Assembly: GCF_003054285.1 (NCBI RefSeq)
Contig: NZ_QBKS01000001.1
Location: 496,001-560,000, forward strand
Direction of reading: 5' to 3'
DNA: 64,000 nucleotides
From: Litoreibacter ponti
GTDB lineage: Bacteria; Pseudomonadota; Alphaproteobacteria; Rhodobacterales; Rhodobacteraceae
How positions within the stretch are numbered: position 1 is the stretch's first letter; every line of letters begins with the position of its first letter. Below the pieces are notes generated by a model, which was given only the letters and a program-made list of their open reading frames with translations, was not told the DNA's origin and searched no databases. Shown piece after piece: positions 50,742 through 60,094 of the stretch. The translations under genes were made by a program, and so were the position numbers.

Positions 50742-51914
50742 CTAGAGTGGGATGACCTCGACCACATCCCCACTATCGCAGGCGGGGGCGTGGGGCGGGC
50801 GGACCACGAGTGCGTTTGCTTGCGCCAACACGGTTAACAAGGAGCTGTCCTGACGCCTTGCGACGGACACGGCCCCGTTTGTGATCACACCGCGCATGTA
50901 GTGCTCTCGAGGACCGTTCTTGGATAGCGCGCCCTGCAGCGGCATCTCAATCCGCGCGCGTGGACCGCTGGGCATACCCAAGAATTTCGACAGCAAGGGC
51001 AAAATGAAGATTTCGCCACAGACCATTGAAGACACGGGATTTCCCGGCAGACCCACCATGGCGCGATCCCCGATGCGTCCCGCCATCAGGGGTTTACCGG
51101 GGCGCATTGCAACCTTGTAAAACTCGCGCTCTAGCCCCACGCCCGAAGCCACTTCCGCGACGATGTCGTAGTCGCCGACAGAGGCGCCGCCGATGGTGAC
51201 AAGCAGATCTGCGCCCTCGGACAAGGTTAATGCCATCTCCAGCGAGCTGACCGTATCCTTCGCGATGGGCAGCACGCGTGTCTCTGCCCCCGCGCGGCGA
51301 AACATGGCAGCAAGGCCAAGGGAATTGGACGCGATGATCTGGTCGTCGCGCGGGGTCTCCCCGACGCTCACCAACTCGTCGCCCGTCGCGATGATCGCGA
51401 CAACCGGTCGGCGGCGCACAGGCACGCGCGCAATGTTCATGGAAGCAAGAAGCGCGATATCCGCCGGGCTCAACAGGCGCGGCGATTCCATCTTGTCGCC
51501 GCGTTTGAAATCGCCACCTGCCGGGCGGATATGGTGGCCGCTATCGAGCGGGTCGGTGAGGGTGATCACGTCCCCCTCGCGTGTGGTATCCTCTTGAATG
51601 ACAACGCGGTGTGCGCCGTCGGGCAGTGGGGCACCGGTGAAAATCCGCACGGCCTCGCCCGCCGAGACAGAGCGGTCAAACCGATGTCCCGCCGCGGCCT
51701 CGCCAATGACCTTGAACGTGTCGCCGGGTTTGATGTCAGTCGAGGGCACCGCGTAGCCGTCCATCGCGGAGGCCGCAAAGGGCGGCTGGTCCCGGTTGGC
51801 CTGCACATCTTGCGCCAGAATGCGACCGTCCGCCTCGGCAAGGTCGACCTCTTCGATGTCCAAAGGTGCGCCGAGGGCGAGAACGGCCTCCAGCGCCTCG
51901 GCGACAGAGATCAT
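50742..51914 (-). CDS. moeA: Molybdopterin molybdenumtransferase
   Basis: Inserts molybdate into adenylated molybdopterin. 390 residues; blocks QPPFAASAMDGYAV, RIFTGAPLPDGAHRVV, VVAIIATGDELVSVGETP, TIGGASVGDYDIVAEV and MAGRIGDRAMVGLPGNPVSS are all diagnostic. The ATG overlaps the moaC stop by 4 bases. Its position between moaC and lexA is the usual one for the group. Confidence 0.96.
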   Translation of the reverse strand: MISVAEALEAVLALGAPLDIEEVDLAEADGRILAQDVQANRDQPPFAASAMDGYAVPSTDIKPGDTFKVIGEAAAGHRFDRSVSAGEAVRIFTGAPLPDGAHRVVIQEDTTREGDVITLTDPLDSGHHIRPAGGDFKRGDKMESPRLLSPADIALLASMNIARVPVRRRPVVAIIATGDELVSVGETPRDDQIIASNSLGLAAMFRRAGAETRVLPIAKDTVSSLEMALTLSEGADLLVTIGGASVGDYDIVAEVASGVGLEREFYKVAMRPGKPLMAGRIGDRAMVGLPGNPVSSMVCGEIFILPLLSKFLGMPSGPRARIEMPLQGALSKNGPREHYMRGVITNGAVSVARRQDSSLLTVLAQANALVVRPPHAPACDSGDVVEVIPL

Positions 51915-52393
51915 CCGCGCGGGGCCTCGAACAGGCCGGACTTGCCGCCATCTTTCAGGACAAGCCGTATGTCGCTGATTTCCATCGTTTTCTCAGCGGC
52001 TTTGACCATATCGTAGATGGTCAATGCGGCGGTGGAGACGGCCGTGAGCGCTTCCATCTCGACGCCGGTCTGGCCGGTCGTCTTGACCGTGGCGGTCAGA
52101 CGGATGCCCGGCAGGCTTGGATCAGGCTCCAGGTCGAGCGACACCTTGGTGATCGGTAATGGGTGGCAAAGCGGGATCAGGTCCGCGCATTTCTTCGCCC
52201 CCATGATCCCCGCGAGACGGGCAACCCCGAGCACGTCACCCTTCTTGGCGCGGCCTTCGGTGATCAGCGCCAGCGTCTCGGCCTGCATCTTCACGCAGCC
52301 CTCGGCCACGGCGATGCGGGAGGTTACGTCTTTGTCGGACACATCGACCATATGGGCATGACCGCCCTCGTCAAAATGGGTAAGCTTTGCCAT
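51911..52393 (-). CDS. moaC: Cyclic pyranopterin monophosphate synthase
   Basis: Second enzyme of molybdenum cofactor synthesis, converting 3',8-cH2GTP to cPMP. 160 residues with LTHFDEGGHAHMVDVSDKD, GVARLAGIMGAKKCADLIPL, CHPLPITKVSLDLEP and VEMEALTAVSTAALTIYDMV. It starts directly after the trpC stop (no gap) and overlaps moeA by 4 bases, so tryptophan and cofactor genes form one transcription unit. Confidence 0.96.
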   Translation of the reverse strand: MAKLTHFDEGGHAHMVDVSDKDVTSRIAVAEGCVKMQAETLALITEGRAKKGDVLGVARLAGIMGAKKCADLIPLCHPLPITKVSLDLEPDPSLPGIRLTATVKTTGQTGVEMEALTAVSTAALTIYDMVKAAEKTMEISDIRLVLKDGGKSGLFEAPRG

Positions 52394-53209
52394 CTAAAGT
52401 CCTCCAACCATTGGTTTTTGACTTAGGATATGGCGTGTGGCGGCAGCCACATCATCCTGGCGCATCAGGCTTTCGCCAATCAGGAAAGAGCGCGCGCCAT
52501 AGCGGGCAAGATCAGCGAGATCGGATGGCTCGAACAGGCCGCTTTCGGCGACGATCATCTTGTCGGCGGGGACCTGGCGCGCGAGCTTTCGGGTCGTGTC
52601 GAGCGTCACGTCGAACGTGTTCAGGTCGCGATTGTTGATGCCCAGAAGCGGGCTGTCGAGGCGCAGGGCCCGGGTCAATTCCGCCTCGTTATGGACCTCG
52701 ACCAGCACGTCCATGCCCAGAGACACGGCGCAGTCTTCGAGCGCGTGGGCGGTGTCGTCATCGACCGACGCCATGATGATCAGGATGCAGTCCGCCCCAA
52801 GCGCGCGGGCTTCGAACACCTGGTAGGTGTCGTAGAGAAAGTCCTTGCGCAGGACAGGCAGATCGCAGGCATCGCGCGCCTGCATCAGGTATTCGTCGGC
52901 GCCCTGAAAAGAGGGCGTGTCGGTCAGAACACTCAGGCAGGTCGCGCCACCTTCGGCGTAGGCGCGCGCGAGGGCTGCGACATCGAAATCTTCGCGGATC
53001 AAGCCCTTGGAGGGGCTGGCTTTCTTGATCTCCGCGATCAGGCCGTAATCGCTTGTCGCGGCATCAGAAAGCGCCGCGTAGAAGCCGCGCGGCGCAGGCG
53101 CGGTTTGGGCGGCGTCCTGAACGTCCTCAAGGGGGCGCTCGGCCTTGCGCGCCGCGACCTCTTCCAGCTTATAGGCCTTGATCTTCTCAAGGATGGTGGG
53201 CGTGCTCAT
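52394..53209 (-). CDS. trpC: Indole-3-glycerol phosphate synthase
   Basis: Ring-closing step of tryptophan synthesis (TIM barrel), 271 residues. Family blocks: LIAEIKKASPSKGLIREDFD, GGATCLSVLTDTPSFQG, LPVLRKDFLYDTYQVFEARA, LGINNRDLNTFDV and MIVAESGLFEPSDLADLARY. Single-function, with no TrpF fused. Overlaps trpD by 4 bases and touches moaC. Confidence 0.96.
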   Translation of the reverse strand: MSTPTILEKIKAYKLEEVAARKAERPLEDVQDAAQTAPAPRGFYAALSDAATSDYGLIAEIKKASPSKGLIREDFDVAALARAYAEGGATCLSVLTDTPSFQGADEYLMQARDACDLPVLRKDFLYDTYQVFEARALGADCILIIMASVDDDTAHALEDCAVSLGMDVLVEVHNEAELTRALRLDSPLLGINNRDLNTFDVTLDTTRKLARQVPADKMIVAESGLFEPSDLADLARYGARSFLIGESLMRQDDVAAATRHILSQKPMVGGL

Positions 53210-54225
53210 GCGGCCTCCGTGGTGAATGCGGCGAGAGCCTGCAACTTAGCCTTGGCGCGGCCGCTGTCGATGCTGTCGCGGGCCATCTCGACGCCCTCCG
53301 GCAGGGTGGCGGCGGTGTCGGCCACGACCAGCGCGGCGGCGGCGTTCAACAAGACCGCATCGCGATAGGCCGACGCCGCACCGTCGAGCAGCGCGCGGAA
53401 GGCCACAGCGTTCTCTTCGGGCGTGCCGCCGATGATCTCCTCGAACGGGTGGGGCGAAAGCCCTGCATCTTCCGGGGCGATCTCGACCTCGGTCACAGTG
53501 CCGTTCTCCAGCACAGCGACCTTGGAGGGCGCCGAGATCGCCAGCTCATCGGTTCCGTCGCCGCCATGCACGAGCCACGCCTTCTCGGATCCGAGCGTCA
53601 TCAGCGTCTCCGCCATGGGCCGGATCAGGTCTGGCGAGAAGGCCCCGGTCAGCTGGCGTTTGACGCCCGCGGGATTGGTCAAGGGCCCGAGAATATTGAA
53701 GATTGTGCGTGTGCCCAATTCTGCCCGCGTGGGCATGACATGGGCAATCGCCGGATGGTGCATCGGCGCCATCATGAAGCCGATCCCGATCTCAGAGATC
53801 GCGCGGGCCACCACATCGGCCCCGACCATGACGTTGAGCCCCATCTGCGTCAGCGCGTCCGCCGCGCCGGATTTCGAGGACAGGTTGCGGTTGCCGTGCT
53901 TGGCCACCACCACGCCCGCACCGGCCACGACAAAGGCTGTCGCGGTGGAGATGTTCAACGTTCCCTTGCCGTCGCCGCCGGTGCCGACAATGTCCATCGC
54001 GCCCTCGGGCGCTTTGACCGCGTTGCACTTGGCGCGCATCACAGCCGCCGCGGCGGCGTATTCATCTACGGTCTCGCCCCGTGTGCGCAGGGCCATCAGC
54101 AAACCGCCGATCTGGCTGGGCGTCGCCTCGCCCTCGAACAGGACGGCAAAGGCTTGCTCAGCCTCGGTGCGGGTCAGCGGGCGGTCGGCGGCGATGCCAA
54201 TGAGCGGCTTCAGGGCATCGCTCAT
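53206..54225 (-). CDS. trpD: Anthranilate phosphoribosyltransferase
   Basis: Joins anthranilate to PRPP. 339 residues. The PRPP loop GTGGDGKGTLNISTATAFV is at about residues 79-97 and KHGNRNLSSKSGAADALTQM follows; FMMAPMHHPAIAHVMPTR and ELGTRTIFNILGPLTNPA complete the active site. 4-base overlaps with both trpG and trpC show tight coupling. Confidence 0.97.
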   Translation of the reverse strand: MSDALKPLIGIAADRPLTRTEAEQAFAVLFEGEATPSQIGGLLMALRTRGETVDEYAAAAAVMRAKCNAVKAPEGAMDIVGTGGDGKGTLNISTATAFVVAGAGVVVAKHGNRNLSSKSGAADALTQMGLNVMVGADVVARAISEIGIGFMMAPMHHPAIAHVMPTRAELGTRTIFNILGPLTNPAGVKRQLTGAFSPDLIRPMAETLMTLGSEKAWLVHGGDGTDELAISAPSKVAVLENGTVTEVEIAPEDAGLSPHPFEEIIGGTPEENAVAFRALLDGAASAYRDAVLLNAAAALVVADTAATLPEGVEMARDSIDSGRAKAKLQALAAFTTEAA

Positions 54226-54818
54226 GCGGCGGCCTCTTTGTCCCGGGGCAGCATGTCGAGGAAATTGCGCAGCATCTGGTGCCCATGCTCCGACGCGATG
54301 CTTTCGGGGTGGAATTGCACGCCGTGGATCGGCAGCTCACGGTGCTGCAGCCCCATGATCGTGCCGTCCTCCAGCGTCGCGGTTATCTCCAGCGGGTCGG
54401 GCAGGCTTTCGCGATCGACCACCAGGGAATGGTAGCGGGTCGCTTGAAAAGGGGAGGGCAAGTCCTTGAAAACGCTCTTGCCTTCGTGGATGTAATGCCC
54501 GGCCTTGCCATGCACGATCTCGCTGTGACGCACGACCTTGCCGCCGAAAGCCTCGCCAATGGTCTGGTGACCCAGGCAGACGCCAAAGAGCGGCGTGCGG
54601 GTCTCGGCGGCGGCTTGCGTCAGGGCCAGACAGATGCCCGCGTCGAGCGGCGTTTTCGGCCCGGGGCTCAGCACGATGCCGCGTGGGTGCAGCGCCATGG
54701 CCTGCTGCACGTCGATGGCGTCGTTGCGAACGACCTTCACGTCGGCCCCGAGCTCGCCGAAGAAATGCACCAGATTATAGGTGAAACTGTCGTAATTATC
54801 GATCAGCAGCAGCATCAT
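54222..54818 (-). CDS. trpG: Anthranilate synthase, glutamine amidotransferase subunit
   Basis: Class I amidotransferase supplying ammonia to TrpE. 198 residues: LLIDNYDSFTYNLVH, ILSPGP-type VLSPGPKTPLDAGICL, catalytic Cys in LFGVCLGHQTIGEAFGG, and His/Glu in GVQFHPESIASEHG. First gene of trpGDC-moaC-moeA. TTGACC (54892-54897) with a poor -10 region lies upstream and could be the operon promoter; no leader peptide rich in Trp was found. trpE is separate, about 2 kb away. Confidence 0.96.
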   Translation of the reverse strand: MMLLLIDNYDSFTYNLVHFFGELGADVKVVRNDAIDVQQAMALHPRGIVLSPGPKTPLDAGICLALTQAAAETRTPLFGVCLGHQTIGEAFGGKVVRHSEIVHGKAGHYIHEGKSVFKDLPSPFQATRYHSLVVDRESLPDPLEITATLEDGTIMGLQHRELPIHGVQFHPESIASEHGHQMLRNFLDMLPRDKEAAA

Positions 54819-55005
54819 CTTACCCTTTGTCCCGAAAGGGCTTTCCAGAGCCTTCCGTGTCGCGGTATAAATGCTCAGAGCTGCGCGCCGGGGTCAAGTT
54901 GTGAAACAGACGCCGCGGTGGATAACAGGGTGCAAACGCCCGATCTGGCAGCCATCTGGGGTGTGACGTGGGGCGTCACGATTAAGTCGGGCGAGGATCA
55001 AGGCG

Positions 55006-56640
55006 ATGGGCAAAGGACTAGGCGCAGGGCTGGTATCGGGCGGATTTGTGGGCGCTGTTGTGCTCTCGATCCTGTCCTTGTACGCACCGCTCCCACAGGA
55101 TCGGATCGACGCGGCGCCCAAGCTGGAGGCCGAAACGCCGCCCAGCGAAACGGTCGCACCCGAAGACGACGCCGCCGCCGTCGCGCCGGAAACAGCGGCG
55201 GAGCCGATTGTGGCCGAGGCCGACAGCGCCGAGGTCGCCCCCGCTGCCGATGCGCAGACCATCACACCAACCAACGAGACCCAGACCGCCGCGCCCGCCG
55301 CGCAGACCGAGACCGAAATCGTGGCGCCGGACACGGACACCCCCGCCGTCGCGCCCGACATTGAAACCGCCACGGTCGCCTCTGACACCGAGACAGCACA
55401 AGCACCGGTGGTCGCCTCGCAGACGCCTCAGGCGACGGCCTCCGAGACGCTGACCGCAAGCACGGACACCCAGACCGCCGAAGCGGTCAGCGCCGCGCCT
55501 GCCCAGACACAAAGTCCCGTCGCCATCATCCCCGATGACAGCGCCGCGACCCTGACCGCGCAGGCCGACAGCTCCGCCGCGCAGGCGGTCACGCCGGAGG
55601 TCCAAGAGCCCGCAGGCGCGGAAACACTGGCGCAGGCCGACACGTCCGTTGTGCAGCGCTCCGAAGTGCCGAGCGAGACCGTGGTGGGTGAGGAACAAGT
55701 CGCAAGCGTCCCCGCTCCAGAGCCCACGGCCGAGGCGCAGCCGGACACCCCGCCGCGCCGGAGCCTTCCGACCGTCGGAGAGGAAGAGGTCGAGACCGTG
55801 TCCGCAGATACGCCGATCACCGCCCCCGTGCCGCAGATCACGAACCCGGTCGCGGGGGTCGTAACAAACAGGCTGCCCAGCCTTGGCACGCCCGCGGCGG
55901 TGCCGAGCGAGGACCCGGCCCCTGAAGCAACTGAGGTCGCAGCACCGATTGAAAACGATGCGTTGCGCCAGTTCGCGACCCCCGTGGAAGGCGCGGAGGG
56001 CAAATCGCTTTTCTCGGTTCTGTTGATCGACAGCGGCGAAGACGGGATCGCGCGCAGCGAACTTGCGCAGCTTGCCGTGCCGGTCACTGTGGCGATTGAC
56101 CCGACCTCACCCAACGCCAGAGCGATCATGGCAGAGTACCGCGCAGCCGGGGTTGAGGTTGTGGCGATCGTCAACGACTTGCCCGAAAGCTCTGAGCCGA
56201 GTGACGTGGCCGTGTCCGTATCGGCCTATTTTGATGTGCTCTCAGAGGCCGTTGGCCTTATGGATCCGCTTGATGGGCGCATTCAGGGCAACCGTTCGCT
56301 GCTTCAGCCGGTGCTGGGCGCGATCCGCGATACGGGGCACGGGCTGATTACCTACGACCGGGGCCTCAACACGGCCCAGCAGGCCGCCCGGCGCGAGAAT
56401 ATTCCAAACGCCACGGTCTTCCGCATCCTTGATGCGGAGTTGGAAAAGGCCCCGAAGATCAAACGCTACCTCGACCGTGCGGCCTTCACCGCCAATCAGG
56501 ACGGGGCCGTGGTTGTGGTCGGGCGCAGCTATGAGGAGACCGTAAAGGCCATCGTGGAATGGGCGCTGGAGAAGAAAGATGCGAGCATCGCGATGGTGCC
56601 GGTCTCTGCAGTGATGCTTGCCACGCAGGACGGCAGCTGA
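55006..56640 (+). CDS. Divergent polysaccharide deacetylase (YibQ-like) with long disordered linker
   Basis: 544 residues. An N-terminal membrane helix (AGLVSGGFVGAVVLSILSLY) is followed by about 270 residues rich in Ala, Thr, Glu, Asp and Pro with near-repeats (ETQTAAPAAQTETEI and similar), predicted disordered and periplasmic. The C-terminal 210 residues carry the divergent polysaccharide deacetylase domain (DUF610): LFSVLLIDSGEDGI, VTVAIDPTSPNARA, VNDLPESS, MDPLDGRIQGNRSLLQPVL and GLITYDRGLN. The canonical NodB metal motif is not intact, as usual in this family. Probably spans the periplasm. Convergent with trpE (stops adjacent). Confidence 0.85.
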   Translation: MGKGLGAGLVSGGFVGAVVLSILSLYAPLPQDRIDAAPKLEAETPPSETVAPEDDAAAVAPETAAEPIVAEADSAEVAPAADAQTITPTNETQTAAPAAQTETEIVAPDTDTPAVAPDIETATVASDTETAQAPVVASQTPQATASETLTASTDTQTAEAVSAAPAQTQSPVAIIPDDSAATLTAQADSSAAQAVTPEVQEPAGAETLAQADTSVVQRSEVPSETVVGEEQVASVPAPEPTAEAQPDTPPRRSLPTVGEEEVETVSADTPITAPVPQITNPVAGVVTNRLPSLGTPAAVPSEDPAPEATEVAAPIENDALRQFATPVEGAEGKSLFSVLLIDSGEDGIARSELAQLAVPVTVAIDPTSPNARAIMAEYRAAGVEVVAIVNDLPESSEPSDVAVSVSAYFDVLSEAVGLMDPLDGRIQGNRSLLQPVLGAIRDTGHGLITYDRGLNTAQQAARRENIPNATVFRILDAELEKAPKIKRYLDRAAFTANQDGAVVVVGRSYEETVKAIVEWALEKKDASIAMVPVSAVMLATQDGS

Positions 56641-58152
56641 TCAGCTGTTGCCGTCGCGCAGGAACAGGCCTGCCTCTTTCGCGGCCATGCGCAGCGCCTT
56701 GGACTTGTTGACGGTTTCCTGAAACTCCGCCTCCGGGTCGCTGTCATAAACGACCCCGCCGCCGGCCTGCACGTAGAGCTTTTCGTCCTTCAGCACCGCG
56801 GTGCGCAGGGCGATGCACATGTCCATGTCGCCATTGGCCGAGAAATACCCGCAGCCGCCGCCATAGACGCCGCGCTTCTCGGGCTCCAGCTCGTCGATGA
56901 TCTCCATCGCGCGGACCTTCGGCGCGCCCGACACGGTACCCGCAGGCAGGCCCGACAGCAGCGCCGACAGCGCGTCGTGATCATCCGACAGCTCGCCCAC
57001 CACGTTGGAGACGATGTGCATCACGTGGCTGTAGCGCTCGATGATGAATTTCTCGGTGGGCTTCACCGTGCCGATCTTGGAGACCTTGCCGGTGTCGTTG
57101 CGCCCCAGATCGAGCAGCATCAGATGCTCTGCCAGCTCTTTCGGGTCGGCCAGCAGGTCCTGCTCATGGGCGAGATCCTCGGCGGGTGTGGCCCCGCGGG
57201 GACGGGTGCCCGCGATGGGGCGGATCGTGACCTCGCGCCCGAAGACGCGCACCAGAATTTCCGGGGAGGCGCCGATGATCTGGAAGCCGCCCATGTTGAA
57301 ATAGAACATGAAGGGCGACGGGTTCGTGCGGCGCAGCGCGCGGTAGAGTGAGAAGGGCGGCAGCGCAAAGTCCTGTGTCCAGCGCTGCGAGGGGACCACC
57401 TGAAAGATGTCGCCGGCCTTGATGTACTTCTTGGCCTGCGCCACGGCGTCGAGATAGCCCTGATGGGTGAAGTTTGAGACGGGATCGGCCACGGGCGCGG
57501 TCTCGCCGAAATCGCGCGCATCAGCAGGCACCGGGCGTTCCAGATCGCGCACGGCGTCCATGACACGCTCGGCCGCCTGCGCGTAGGCCGCGCGGGCCGA
57601 CAGTCCCCCATTGGCCCATGCGGGGCTGACGATGATGACCTCGCCCTTCACACCGTCGAGCACGCAAATCACCGATGGGCGGATCATCACGGCGTCGGGC
57701 AGGCCCAGCGGGTCAGGGTTTACATCCGGCAGATGCTCGACCAGCCGGATCATGTCGTAGCCCAGATAGCCGAACAGCCCGGCGCTGGCTGCGGGCAGAC
57801 CGTCGGGCAGGTCGATCTGGCTTTCCGCGAGGATCGCGCGAAGGGCTGTCAGGGGATCATCATCGCAAGGCTCGAACGCATCACGGTCGTAGCGCGCAGC
57901 GCGGTTCAGCTCGGACGTCTCGCCGTGGCAGCGCCAGATCAGATCAGGCTTCATCCCGATGATCGAATAGCGCCCGCGCACCTCGCCGCCGGTCACCGAT
58001 TCCAGCACGAAGCTGTCGGTCTTCGCGCCGGTCAGCTTCAGCATCAGCGACACCGGCGTGTCGAGGTCGGCGGCCAGCCGCGTGTAGACGATCTGGTTCT
58101 CGCCCGCGTCAAAGCCCTTGGCGAAGGCGTCGTATTCGGGGAGGAGCGCCAT
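56641..58152 (-). CDS. trpE: Anthranilate synthase component I
   Basis: Makes anthranilate from chorismate with TrpG. The ATG at 58152 gives 503 residues. Active-site blocks: IFQVVPSQRWTQDF, FYFNMGGFQIIGASPEILV, RPIAGTRPRGATPAEDLAHE, LLDLGRNDTGKVSKIGTV and ALSALLSGLPAGTVSGAPKV. The Leu-Leu-Glu-Ser feedback motif is seen as LKLTGAKTDSFVLESVTGG, so tryptophan inhibition is likely. It lies 4 bases after the ppiD-like gene rather than beside trpGDC, and its end abuts the convergent deacetylase gene. Confidence 0.96.
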   Translation of the reverse strand: MALLPEYDAFAKGFDAGENQIVYTRLAADLDTPVSLMLKLTGAKTDSFVLESVTGGEVRGRYSIIGMKPDLIWRCHGETSELNRAARYDRDAFEPCDDDPLTALRAILAESQIDLPDGLPAASAGLFGYLGYDMIRLVEHLPDVNPDPLGLPDAVMIRPSVICVLDGVKGEVIIVSPAWANGGLSARAAYAQAAERVMDAVRDLERPVPADARDFGETAPVADPVSNFTHQGYLDAVAQAKKYIKAGDIFQVVPSQRWTQDFALPPFSLYRALRRTNPSPFMFYFNMGGFQIIGASPEILVRVFGREVTIRPIAGTRPRGATPAEDLAHEQDLLADPKELAEHLMLLDLGRNDTGKVSKIGTVKPTEKFIIERYSHVMHIVSNVVGELSDDHDALSALLSGLPAGTVSGAPKVRAMEIIDELEPEKRGVYGGGCGYFSANGDMDMCIALRTAVLKDEKLYVQAGGGVVYDSDPEAEFQETVNKSKALRMAAKEAGLFLRDGNS

Positions 58153-58156
58153 GTGC

Positions 58157-60028
58157 CTAGATGCCGCCAACACCGCCGCCCATCTGGGCGTGGACCGCAT
58201 TCAGCGCAGCCTGATCGAGCGACAGGCCGTGGCGGGATTGGATGGCTTGCCCGAACATCTCGAACACATCCGCGGCAAGACCCTGGCTTCCCTGCGCTGA
58301 CAGTTGGCTGATCACCGCCTGCGCCTCGTCGGCGGCGGTGTCAGGCGGCGAGATATCAAGGAGTTCCAGCAGGATCACGCCGCTCTCGTCCTCCACCAGC
58401 GCTGTGCCGTTGGCGGGCAGATCGAAGGCTTCGATCAGCAGGCCGATCGGCGCGCCCTCGATGAAGTCGGTGCGGGTGCGGTCGGTCTCGGTGCGGCCCT
58501 CAAGACCCAGTGACTCGAGCTGTGTACCCGCGTCGAGCTGCGCCTTCAGCGTCTCGCCCAGCTCCGCCAGACGGCGGTTGATCTCTGCCGCGTCCCACGC
58601 GGTCGCGACCTCGTCGCGGATCTCATCGAGCGCGGGCAGGGTGGGCGGCACGATTTCGTCGAGCCGCGCGGCAAACAGCCCGCCATCGGACAGGTCGGCC
58701 ACTTCGGGGAAGTCGCCTTCCTGCAGCCGCTCGGCCTCGTCGCGGAAATTGTCGTAGCCGGTGATGCCCTCGCGGTCATTGCCCGAATAGTCCACCGTGC
58801 CGAACTGTGCCGGGGTCTCGTCGGCGACCTCTTCGAGCGTCGCGCCGCCCACAAGCAGATCGTCGATATCGTCGCGGAAAGACTGCACGGCGCGGCGGGC
58901 CTGATCGGCGGCGGCCTCGGCCGCCAGCTCTTCGCGCACATCCTCAAAGGGCGTCTCGCGGGCCTCGAGCACCGCGTTGATGCGGTAGATCGCGGGGCCG
59001 AGAGAGGTTTCCACCGGCTCCGACAGACCCGGCTCGGTGACGGCGAAGACGACATCCGCAATCGGGGCGTCCAGATCATCGCGGGCGACTTCGCCCTGAT
59101 CGACATCTTCCAGCGTCAGTCCACGCTCTTCGACGAGCGTCTCGAAGGACGTCTCGCCCGCCTCGATGGCGGCCTTGGCATCTTGCGCGGCGTCCATGGT
59201 CAGAAAGCTCAGGCGTTCGACCAGGCGGCGCTCGGGCTGGTTGTACTCGTCGGAGCGCTCTTCGTAGAGCGCCTGCAGCTCGCCATCGGTGGGCTCGATC
59301 GTGTCGGTCAGCATGTCGGGCGTGAGCCAGATGTAGCTGATCTTGCGCAGCTGGGGCGTTTCGAACTGGGCGCTGTTATCGTCATAGTAGGCTTGCAGCT
59401 GGGCATCGGCGGGCTGCGGGTTCGGCACGACCAGAAGATCGGGCGTGACCGAGGCCCAGCGGAAGGAGCGGCGCTCACCCAGGAAATTGTAGAGCGTGTC
59501 GGCATAGGCGTCGTCGAGCACCAGCCCGCCGGTCACCGCCTGTTGCAGCAGGCCAACCGCGGCCGTGCGGCGAATGTTTTCCTCGAACTCATTGGGGCGC
59601 AGGCCGCTTTGTTGCAGCGTGAATTCATAGGTATCGCGGTTGAACGTGCCGCTTGCGCCCTGGAAGGCCGGGACCTGCCGCAGCTCGCGGATCACCTCTG
59701 CGTCGCCGACCGACAGGCCCATCATGCGCGCCTCTTCGGCGAGCGCCGCATTGGCGGCAAGCCGGGTGCGCACGCGCAGGTCGATCCCTTCCTGGATGGC
59801 CTGCTGGATCGAGACGGCGTCGCCCCGGCGACGGGTCTCGAAATTCAGTTCCTGCTGCAGGGCGCGCTGGTATTCCTGCACCGTGATCGGCGTTTGGCCG
59901 ACCTCGCCGATCTTGGTGATGTTGCCCCCCAGACCACCCGCGCCGAAGCCTGCGAGACCCGCGACCAGCAGCACCAAAATCACCCAGACGGCGATCTTGG
60001 AGGCACTCGATTTCTGCGATTTGGCCAT
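58157..60028 (-). CDS. PpiD-like periplasmic peptidyl-prolyl isomerase/chaperone
   Basis: 623 residues anchored by one N-terminal helix (KIAVWVILVLLVAGLAGFGAGGLG), then a SurA-N-type region (residues about 40-190, EYQRALQQELNFETRR), a central parvulin (PPIC) domain around residues 240-360 (FLTMDAAQDAKAAIEAGETSF) and a long C-terminal helical part. Helps outer-membrane and secreted proteins fold at the Sec exit. The parvulin active site is weakly conserved, as in other PpiD proteins. It is the first gene of the ppiD-trpE pair. Confidence 0.9.
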   Translation of the reverse strand: MAKSQKSSASKIAVWVILVLLVAGLAGFGAGGLGGNITKIGEVGQTPITVQEYQRALQQELNFETRRRGDAVSIQQAIQEGIDLRVRTRLAANAALAEEARMMGLSVGDAEVIRELRQVPAFQGASGTFNRDTYEFTLQQSGLRPNEFEENIRRTAAVGLLQQAVTGGLVLDDAYADTLYNFLGERRSFRWASVTPDLLVVPNPQPADAQLQAYYDDNSAQFETPQLRKISYIWLTPDMLTDTIEPTDGELQALYEERSDEYNQPERRLVERLSFLTMDAAQDAKAAIEAGETSFETLVEERGLTLEDVDQGEVARDDLDAPIADVVFAVTEPGLSEPVETSLGPAIYRINAVLEARETPFEDVREELAAEAAADQARRAVQSFRDDIDDLLVGGATLEEVADETPAQFGTVDYSGNDREGITGYDNFRDEAERLQEGDFPEVADLSDGGLFAARLDEIVPPTLPALDEIRDEVATAWDAAEINRRLAELGETLKAQLDAGTQLESLGLEGRTETDRTRTDFIEGAPIGLLIEAFDLPANGTALVEDESGVILLELLDISPPDTAADEAQAVISQLSAQGSQGLAADVFEMFGQAIQSRHGLSLDQAALNAVHAQMGGGVGGI

Positions 60029-60094
60029 GGCGTTGGAACCCCTCGAAAAACTGTTGCGACGTGGTAGCCCGGCGCGCGGGCCGGGGCAAGCGGA

